Positions 23,353-28,534 of a DNA stretch of 28,534 nucleotides are shown here, in pieces (the first letter of the stretch is position 1; each line of letters begins with the position of its first letter). Source of the stretch: JARRKU01 sp050288425. Its GTDB lineage: Bacteria; Desulfobacterota; Desulfobacteria; Desulfobacterales; Desulfosarcinaceae. The position numbers and the translations under genes were made by a program. The notes under the pieces are model-generated. The model did not search any database and was not told the origin of the DNA. It saw nothing but the letters and a program-made list of their open reading frames with translations. Location of the stretch: the NCBI GenBank assembly GCA_050288425.1, contig JBNKDU010000153.1, positions 1 through 28,534 of the forward strand. The letters run 5' to 3'.

Positions 23353-23407
23353 CCGTATCCCGATCCGGGGTCCGGGGATCCGGTTTCGCGGGACAACCCC
23401 GTGGGTG

Positions 23408-23447
23408 AAAAAAAACCCTCAGGGGCGAGGCGGATCGTGGAGGGTTT
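23408..23447. terminator. Possible terminator hairpin after fetB
   Basis: AAACCCTC (23413-23420) pairs with GAGGGTTT (23440-23447) over a 19-base loop. An eight-base A-run lies on the left side and only TTT on the right. As drawn it would work best on the minus strand, yet no minus-strand gene precedes it. It may end fetB transcription weakly, or work in both directions. Confidence 0.35.
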
Positions 23448-23599
23448 CGGATCATCGTTGCCGCCACGGGCCGTTCCGGACCCGGGGACCGGGAACCTTG
23501 ACATCAGGGGGCGAACATATTATTTTCCAGGCGAAATTTAATTTGCTTTCGGATGGTTAGGCCGACAGCAGACTTCGAAAATATCAGGACACCGCAAAA

Positions 23600-24511
23600 A
23601 TGGCAGGCACAGACTACTACAAGATCCTGGGGATCGATAAACAGGCCGGCGCGGCGGAGATCAAAAAAGCCTACCGCAAACTGGCCATGAAGTATCATCC
23701 GGACCATACCAAGGGCAACAAGGCCGACGAGGAGAAATTCAAGAAGATCAGCGAAGCCTATGCAGTGCTCAGCGACCCGGAGAAGCGCAAACAATACGAC
23801 ACTTACGGCTCGGCCGATTTTCAGCAGCGATTCAGCCAGGAAGATATTTTCCGGAATTTCGATTTCAGCGACATCTTCAGGGAGTTCGGCTTCGGCGGAG
23901 GCGGCACGCGGACGGGGGACGGCGGTTTCCGGTTCTCCTTCGGCGGAGGGTCTCCTTTCGGCGGCCGCCAGGGCAGGCCCCAGGCCGTCAAGGGATCGGA
24001 TCTGATCTACGAATTGCCGGTGACGCTGCGGGACGTCGCCGTCGGCGCCAGCAAACAGATCTCTCTCCAGCACCAGGGGCGCACGGAAAACATCAATGTG
24101 AAAATCCCCCAAGGCATGCTCGGCGGCAAACGATTGCGGCTCGGCGGCAAAGGCGAACCCAGTTCCTATGGCGGGCCTCCAGGTGATTTATTCATAAAAA
24201 TCAAGATTGTAGATGACCCTGTCTTTTCCAGCGACCAACATGATCTCATCGTCCACCAGCAAATCAAGCTGTCCGAAGCCCTCCTGGGAGCACAAGTTTC
24301 CGTTCCCACATTGGAAGGCGGAGAGCTCAGCCTCAAGATTCCCCCCGGGACGCGTCATCGCACCAAAATGCGATTGGCCGGCCACGGGTTGCCCCACATG
24401 AACGGCTCCGGCAAGGGAGACTTGTATGTGGTAGTTCTCGTCGACATCCCCAAAAAGTTGACCGCCGAGCAGCAAAAGCTAGTATCCGAACTTGCGGCCA
24501 CCGGGCTGTAA
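23600..24511 (+). CDS. cbpA: DnaJ-class co-chaperone, CbpA type (no zinc finger)
   Basis: A 303-residue Hsp40. The J domain (1-70) contains the DnaK-stimulating HPD at 33-35. It is followed by a Gly/Phe-rich linker (about 85-130, with FGFGGGG and FSFGGGSPFGG), then two C-terminal substrate-binding beta domains (GSDLIYELPVTLRDVAVGA, IPQGMLGGKRLRLGGKG and PTLEGGELSLKIPPGTRHRTKMRLAGHG). The four CxxCxGxG zinc modules of DnaJ are absent, making it a CbpA/DjlA-like type II protein. Start ATG 23600 has only a weak AGGA upstream. No dnaK, grpE or cbpM lies next to it in the window. The gene symbol marks the type and is not proof of orthology. Confidence 0.92.
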   Translation: MAGTDYYKILGIDKQAGAAEIKKAYRKLAMKYHPDHTKGNKADEEKFKKISEAYAVLSDPEKRKQYDTYGSADFQQRFSQEDIFRNFDFSDIFREFGFGGGGTRTGDGGFRFSFGGGSPFGGRQGRPQAVKGSDLIYELPVTLRDVAVGASKQISLQHQGRTENINVKIPQGMLGGKRLRLGGKGEPSSYGGPPGDLFIKIKIVDDPVFSSDQHDLIVHQQIKLSEALLGAQVSVPTLEGGELSLKIPPGTRHRTKMRLAGHGLPHMNGSGKGDLYVVVLVDIPKKLTAEQQKLVSELAATGL

Positions 24512-25013
24512 CAAATTAAATTTATTGACAAGAGCGCTCCCTTCATGTAGCTAACCACTAGTATGGGAAGTACTCGGGCCAATGCTTTCGTCTGCATAGA
24601 ATTGCGGAGAGGGCGAATTCGATGTCCCAGGATCTGCGGGTTGAACGACGAATTCCTGGGGATCGATGCAAAAGCTTCCCGCCGGTTGCCCACAGATCCT
24701 ATCCCGGCCGCCGGTGCGCGACGGCGATCAAAAAGCTCAACTTTGCCATGTTGCCGCCGATAACTGCCGTTACGGCTTTCGCCGTATTCGGGATGCGCAT
24801 CGCGGCGGGAGGAAACCGGCTCGCAGTCTTGCCTGGCAAGGCGATGGATGCTTTTACACTCGAGGAAAGATGACGATGCCGATCACATCCCGGAAAGGCG
24901 GGACCAAAATGTTCGCGGAAGGACGGCCGGCGCAGCGTTCTTTGCAAGGTGGACCCCTCGGGCATACTGGATGGACGAGGGCATCGTCCAAATAAAAACA
25001 TAAAAGGTGTGCC
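24512..25013. other. Long intergenic region, no convincing gene
   Basis: Five hundred bases without a good frame; the overlapping short frames lack ribosome sites and protein-like composition. It holds a perfect TTGACA at 24525-24530 with only a poor -10 (TAGCTA, 17 bases on), and an inverted repeat CCCAGGA / TCCTGGG at 24626-24632 and 24654-24660. Near the right end there is a seven-base-pair stem-loop just before the next gene. An unannotated small RNA is possible but not shown. Confidence 0.45.
24972..24990 (+). promoter_or_regulatory. Perfect stem-loop upstream of the acidic zinc-ribbon gene
   Basis: TGGACGA-GGGCA-TCGTCCA forms a seven-base-pair perfect stem with a five-base loop, ending 23 bases before the ATG at 25014. 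No T-run follows, so it is not a terminator. It could be an operator or a structured leader. Confidence 0.4.
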
Positions 25014-28000
25014 ATGTTTATTACTTGCCAGCAGTGCAGCACCATCTTTCGTTTGGACGAAACGCTGTTAAAACCCACCGGATCGAAAGTTCGTTGTTCC
25101 CAATGCCGTCACATCTTCATTGCGCATCCACCGGCCCCCGCCGAAGAAGCTCCGGCAATGGAGGAGGCGACCGAGGTCCCCGATGCGATTTCCGCCATGC
25201 CTGCCGGCGATCAGGAATCCGAGGCGGCCCTGGATCAGGAACTGGAAGGAATCGATCTGGCCGAACTCGATTCGATCCTGGAGCAGGATCGTATGCAGGA
25301 TGCTGTCGAAGACTATGAAGCCTCGCCGGCAGCCGGAGCGGAAGACGAGACGGACGACTTTGACGAATCCGATCTGGACCTGGATTTCGAATCCGCCCTG
25401 GAAGGTAACGAAGATATTATTCCGGAAGCTGCTTCGGAGGAAGCCGTCGCAGAAGACGACGACTTCGACCTGGATATGGATTTCGAGCTGGATATCGAAG
25501 AAGCCCCGCCTGCCGGAAGCGACCAGGTGCAGGCGGAGGAAGGCGGTCCTGTCGCGTCCGCGGAGGAAGCGGCGGAGGCCGACAGCGGTTTGAACGGCGA
25601 TATCGATATGGTGCTGGACGATTTCGAGGAATCCCTGGGCCAACCCGAAACCGTGGATGAAGACACCATCGATTTGTCCGATGCGGATCTGGACCTCGAT
25701 TTCGTGCTTGAGGAGGAACCTGTCGCGGAACCCGCTTCTGAAGAGGACATCCAGGAAGAAGCGGAAGCGACGGCCGAAGGCTATGACATCGATCTCAGCG
25801 ATCTGGACGGCATGATGGATGACTTGGACACCGTCGAAGCAGGCGCAGAGGACGAAGTGGAGTTGGACCTGACCGACGAAGAAGCGCTCGCCCTGGAGGA
25901 TATGCCGGAGGAAGAGACCGCGGAACCGGCGACGGCCGGAGCCGACGACCTTGATTTAGACGATCTGGACAGCGTACTGGACGAGGAGACGACCGCCGAA
26001 GAGGACGCAGCGGAAGACGTGGAGTTGTCCCTGTCCGATGACGAGTCACTCTCCCTGGACGAAGCGCTTGTGGAAGAAGCCGCGGAACCGGCGGCGGCCG
26101 AGGGCGACGACCTCGACCTGGGCGATCTGGACAGTCTGCTGGAGGAGGAGGAGACCGTCGAAGAGATCGAAGCGGAAGACATGGAGTTGTCCCTGTCCGA
26201 CGACGAAGAGATCAACCTGGACGAAGCGCCTGCGGAAGAAGCCGCGGAATCGGCGGCGGCCGGGGGTGACGACCTCGACCTGGGCGATCTGGACAGTCTG
26301 CTGGACGAAGAGGAGACCGTCGAGGAGACCGTCGAGGAAATCGAAGTGGAAGACATGGAGCTGTCCCTGGACGAAGCGCCCGCGGAAGTGGCCGTTGAGC
26401 CGGGGGCGGTCGAAGACGACGACCTGGGCCTGGGCGATCTGGACAGCATATTGGAAGAAGATTCCGTCGATGAGGAAGTCGAGGAACTGGAACTCGCGCT
26501 GGACGACGATACCGAGCTCTCCCTGGAATCGGAAACGGACACGGAAACCGAAGGAGATGATCTGGGTCTCGGTGATCTGGAAGCATTGTTGGATGCCGAC
26601 GAGTCGGAGGAAGAAGTTGCCGGAGAACCTGAACTGACCCTGGAAGACGAAGAAGACGATCTGGATCTCGGCGATCTGGAATCCATGCTCGAAGAGGACC
26701 AGGAACCGGCGCTGGAAGCGGCAGAGGCCGATGACGGCGAAGAAGAGGAAATCGAAGACCTCGAGTTCGAACTGGACGCCGAATTTGAAGATAAGCCGGT
26801 GGCCGCGAGGACCTCCCAGCCGATTGAGGTCGAGGAGCCCGAGGAAGAAGAGGACGAAGAACTGGATTTGTCCGACATCGAGCAGATGCTCGAAGACGAT
26901 ACCATTGAGGCGGATGACGACTCCGAAGCCGATGCAGAAGTCAGCGCCGAAAAATGGAAAGAAGACCAGGACGAGGACCTCGGTCTCGGCGGGGAAGGGG
27001 AGCTCGACCTGGCCGAAATCGAAGAGGCCATCGATTCCGCCGACAAGGAAATCGATGGCAGCGGACTCCTGGACGACGATGACCTGGAGCTGGATCTCGA
27101 TCTGGAAGACCAGGAAGAAGCAGAATCTTCGGAAATCGAAGATCTGGAACTCGAACTGGAGATGGAAAACGATACATCGGCCGAGCCGGCATCGGCCGGA
27201 ATGGACGAAGAGGAAGATGCCGAGGAGTTCGATCTTTCCGATCTGGATCTCTCCGTGGAAGATGAAGAGAGATCGTCCACCAGCGAGACCATCGAATCCG
27301 GCGACATGGAACTCGAATTCCAGATCGATGAGGATGAACCGCTTCTGGTGGGAGATGAAGCGGGAACGCAGACCGCGACCGCTGCCGCGTCCGGCGCCAC
27401 CACCGAAGTGGCCGCCGCTGCAACCGCCGATCTCGGCCTGGAAGAGACCATTGCCACGGAACCGATGAAGGGGAAAAAGCCGGCCAAACCGAAAAAGGCC
27501 CCCAAGAAAAAAGGGACCAGCAAATTCCTGGTGTTCGTGCTGGTTCTGGCGATCCTGGGAGGCGGCGGCTATTATGGCTACGATTATGTGATCAAGAACA
27601 ATATACAGATTCCCTATTTGAGCGACTATATCAACCCCAAGCCCAAAGACCCCACCGGCACCATGAACCTCTCCACCCTGGAGATCAACAGCAAGTTCAT
27701 CGAGAACGATAACGCCGGTCGTCTGTTCGTCGTCACCGGCAAGGTGCGCAACGGTTACAACGCGGCCTGCAAGCTGGTGCGGCTGCGGGGGAAACTTTTT
27801 ACCAAGGGCAAGGTACTGGCGAAGACCGAACACGCCTATGCCGGCGTCATGATTCCCGATCAGGAACTGGTCAGCGCCCAGTTGAACGAAATCCAGCAGA
27901 AGCTCAACGCTCCCGCCGGTGAAGCTGCCGGCGTTCAGATCAACCCCGGCCAGACTTGCCCCTTTATGGTGGTCTTTTCGGATTTGCCCGATGATCTGGA

Positions 28001-28043
28001 TGAATTCGCCATCGAGTTGGTGAGCTCTACGAAATTGCAGTAA
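25014..28043 (+). CDS. Giant acidic MJ0042 zinc-ribbon membrane protein with DUF3426-like C-terminus
   Basis: A 1009-residue protein with four parts. First, an N-terminal MJ0042-type zinc ribbon (1-40) with Cys5, Cys8, Cys28 and Cys31. Second, a disordered, overwhelmingly Asp/Glu region of nearly 770 residues (about 40-810). Third, a basic linker (about 818-837, KGKKPAKPKKAPKKKG) followed by one membrane helix (about 838-860). Fourth, a C-terminal extracytoplasmic domain (about 875-1005) of the DUF3426 kind (FVVTGKVRNGYNAACKLVRLRGKLF, quoted in part). By the positive-inside rule the acidic arm and zinc ribbon are cytoplasmic. The acidic arm holds recurring DDLDLGDLDSLL cores, including tandem repeats of 54 residues from about residue 283. 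ATG 25014 follows AAAAGGTG. Zinc-ribbon plus DUF3426 is a known deltaproteobacterial and betaproteobacterial pairing, but the long acidic arm is unusual. Function unknown. Confidence 0.93.
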   Translation: MFITCQQCSTIFRLDETLLKPTGSKVRCSQCRHIFIAHPPAPAEEAPAMEEATEVPDAISAMPAGDQESEAALDQELEGIDLAELDSILEQDRMQDAVEDYEASPAAGAEDETDDFDESDLDLDFESALEGNEDIIPEAASEEAVAEDDDFDLDMDFELDIEEAPPAGSDQVQAEEGGPVASAEEAAEADSGLNGDIDMVLDDFEESLGQPETVDEDTIDLSDADLDLDFVLEEEPVAEPASEEDIQEEAEATAEGYDIDLSDLDGMMDDLDTVEAGAEDEVELDLTDEEALALEDMPEEETAEPATAGADDLDLDDLDSVLDEETTAEEDAAEDVELSLSDDESLSLDEALVEEAAEPAAAEGDDLDLGDLDSLLEEEETVEEIEAEDMELSLSDDEEINLDEAPAEEAAESAAAGGDDLDLGDLDSLLDEEETVEETVEEIEVEDMELSLDEAPAEVAVEPGAVEDDDLGLGDLDSILEEDSVDEEVEELELALDDDTELSLESETDTETEGDDLGLGDLEALLDADESEEEVAGEPELTLEDEEDDLDLGDLESMLEEDQEPALEAAEADDGEEEEIEDLEFELDAEFEDKPVAARTSQPIEVEEPEEEEDEELDLSDIEQMLEDDTIEADDDSEADAEVSAEKWKEDQDEDLGLGGEGELDLAEIEEAIDSADKEIDGSGLLDDDDLELDLDLEDQEEAESSEIEDLELELEMENDTSAEPASAGMDEEEDAEEFDLSDLDLSVEDEERSSTSETIESGDMELEFQIDEDEPLLVGDEAGTQTATAAASGATTEVAAAATADLGLEETIATEPMKGKKPAKPKKAPKKKGTSKFLVFVLVLAILGGGGYYGYDYVIKNNIQIPYLSDYINPKPKDPTGTMNLSTLEINSKFIENDNAGRLFVVTGKVRNGYNAACKLVRLRGKLFTKGKVLAKTEHAYAGVMIPDQELVSAQLNEIQQKLNAPAGEAAGVQINPGQTCPFMVVFSDLPDDLDEFAIELVSSTKLQ
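25860..26357 (+). repeat. Tandem coding repeats of 54-58 codons in the acidic arm
   Basis: Three clear tandem units are visible in protein and DNA: 25860-26021 (54 codons), 26022-26183 (54 codons) and 26184-26357 (58 codons, with an extra ETVE). A shortened fourth unit begins at 26358. Each opens with ELSLSDDE-like sequence, passes through a PAEEAAE spacer and ends with DDLDLGDLDSLL and EEETVEE. The second and third are nearly identical over long DNA stretches, which suggests recent duplication. Confidence 0.85.
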
Positions 28044-28169
28044 CGGGTCCCTGTGGTCGCAGATGCCGAAAGGGCCTCGAAACCAGGTCAACCGGGGGGG
28101 AAGCTGTAGTTCCGGCGAGCCGCATATTCACGATAACAATCAACCCTGAAACGGTGCGCCGACCAAATT

Positions 28170-28193
28170 GTAGGGCCGGCCTCCGCGCCAGCC
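28170..28193 (-). repeat. Partial inverted copy of the 56-bp interspersed repeat
   Basis: The minus strand here matches the first 24 bases of the repeat at 14989 and 15115 with two differences (GGCTGGCGCGGAGGCC in place of GGCCGGCGCAGAGGCC). The hairpin is retained in form. It is 13 kb from the other copies and in opposite orientation, so the element is dispersed. Confidence 0.65.
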
Positions 28194-28390
28194 TCTGGCG
28201 CCATAGGCCCGCCTGTTCGAGCCATTTACGCTTTGCGCATGGGCCGGAAGACCAAGATAAAATGGCATCCAATCCATCCGGTGCCCTCCCACGCGAACCT
28301 GATGGCCATCCATCGAGACCGGATGGAACCCCGTTTACATGTTCCGAACGTCGCGGATGGACCGGCGCCATTTTTTATGCAACCACAGGC

Positions 28391-28419
28391 TTGACTTGGC
28401 CCGGACGAACTGTTAGGAA
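28391..28419 (+). promoter_or_regulatory. Possible tRNA promoter
   Basis: TTGACT (28391-28396) and TAGGAA (28414-28419) are 17 bases apart, about 38 bases before the tRNA. The -35 is good and the -10 is poor. Confidence 0.35.
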
Positions 28420-28456
28420 CACCGCTTGTCGCATTGGCCCTCGGGCCGATTTTCGT

Positions 28457-28533
28457 GGCGATGTAGCTCAGCTGGTTAGAGCATGCGGCTCATATCCGCA
28501 GTGTCCGGGGTTCAAGTCCCTGCATCGCCACCA
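28457..28533 (+). tRNA. tRNA-Met (anticodon CAU)
   Basis: A full cloverleaf of 77 bases with encoded CCA. The acceptor stem is GGCGATG with CATCGCC, discriminator A. The D-arm holds GCTC-AGCTGGTTA-GAGC. The anticodon stem is TGCGG with CCGCA around loop CTCATAT, giving anticodon CAT in DNA. The T-arm is CGGGG-TTCAAGT-CCCTG with one G-U pair. The first acceptor pair is G-C, unlike initiator tRNA, so it is an elongator Met or a lysidine-modified Ile tRNA; I favour Met from overall similarity to deltaproteobacterial genes. Confidence 0.92.
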
Positions 28534-28534
28534 T

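Larger units (their letters stand above)
28044..28456. other. Intergenic region before the tRNA
   Basis: About 410 bases without a convincing gene. It contains a partial inverted copy of the 56-bp repeat (28170-28193) and a small inverted repeat CCATCC / GGATGG (28306-28311, 28321-28326). A likely tRNA promoter lies near its end. No clear terminator for the acidic-protein gene was found. Confidence 0.45.

Noticed and set aside
23504..24112. Long minus-strand frame opposite the DnaJ gene
   Set aside because: It is a shadow of the plus-strand cbpA frame, which has intact J-domain and C-terminal motifs.
24563..25001. Short frames on both strands between cbpA and the acidic-protein gene
   Set aside because: They lack ribosome sites, overlap each other and have no protein-like pattern.
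25781..27523. Long Ser/Arg-rich minus-strand frame opposite the acidic-protein gene
   Set aside because: It is the complement of GAA/GAC/GAG-rich codons in the acidic arm, a compositional artefact with no ribosome site or known domain.

Overview
The window is a GC-rich, gene-dense bacterial chromosome segment. Its gene set points to an anaerobic deltaproteobacterium (Desulfobacterota, probably a Desulfobacterales-type sulfate reducer): a B12-dependent class II ribonucleotide reductase, the anaerobic ThiH route to thiamine, an orphan NtrC-type regulator, and an MJ0042 zinc-ribbon/DUF3426 protein. This assignment is inference from gene content; no rRNA is present to confirm it. No phage, transposase, CRISPR array or defence island is visible, and almost everything is core metabolism or housekeeping.

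Layout. 1-2525: the 3' end of glgA and a complete glgB of the eukaryote-like branching-enzyme type (glycogen synthesis). 2593-3843: an orphan periplasmic-binding lipoprotein of the LivJ type. 3947-4351 (minus): a hypothetical protein. 4712-7007 (minus): two tandem, diverged alanine dehydrogenases behind a sigma70-like promoter. 7390-9048 (minus): nrdJ. 9301-11574: a sigma54-dependent regulator with a degenerate receiver domain (plus strand), flanked by two small minus-strand proteins that look OB-fold-like. 11837-14940 (minus): the thiSGHE operon, with a complete control region (TTGACA promoter, TPP riboswitch, intrinsic terminator). 14989-15170: two near-identical copies of a 56-bp hairpin-bearing repeat; part of the same repeat recurs inverted at 28170. 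15304-15621: clpS. 15808-17028 (minus): a GNAT/FemAB-like DUF482 protein. 17221-18342: an OmpA/TPR protein. 18681-18872: a small conserved-looking protein. 18929-19855 (minus): a YhcC-type radical SAM protein. 20056-23352: mnmG-fetA-fetB, overlapping or nearly abutting. 23600-24511: a CbpA-type DnaJ. 25014-28043: a 1009-residue, extremely acidic, repeat-bearing zinc-ribbon membrane protein. 28457-28533: a tRNA with a CAU anticodon.

How the genes work together. GlgA and GlgB make and branch glycogen. The Ald pair interconverts alanine and pyruvate with NAD. ThiS, ThiG and ThiH build the thiazole phosphate, and ThiE joins it to the pyrimidine; the operon is turned off by TPP through transcription attenuation. 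FetAB is a putative metal (iron) exporter, translationally coupled to the tRNA-modification gene mnmG.

The least ordinary items are the giant acidic zinc-ribbon protein with tandem 54-residue repeats, the NtrC-like regulator that has lost key phosphorylation-site residues, the paired small OB-like proteins around it, and the repeat family. I found no clear multi-gene system that is obviously new.
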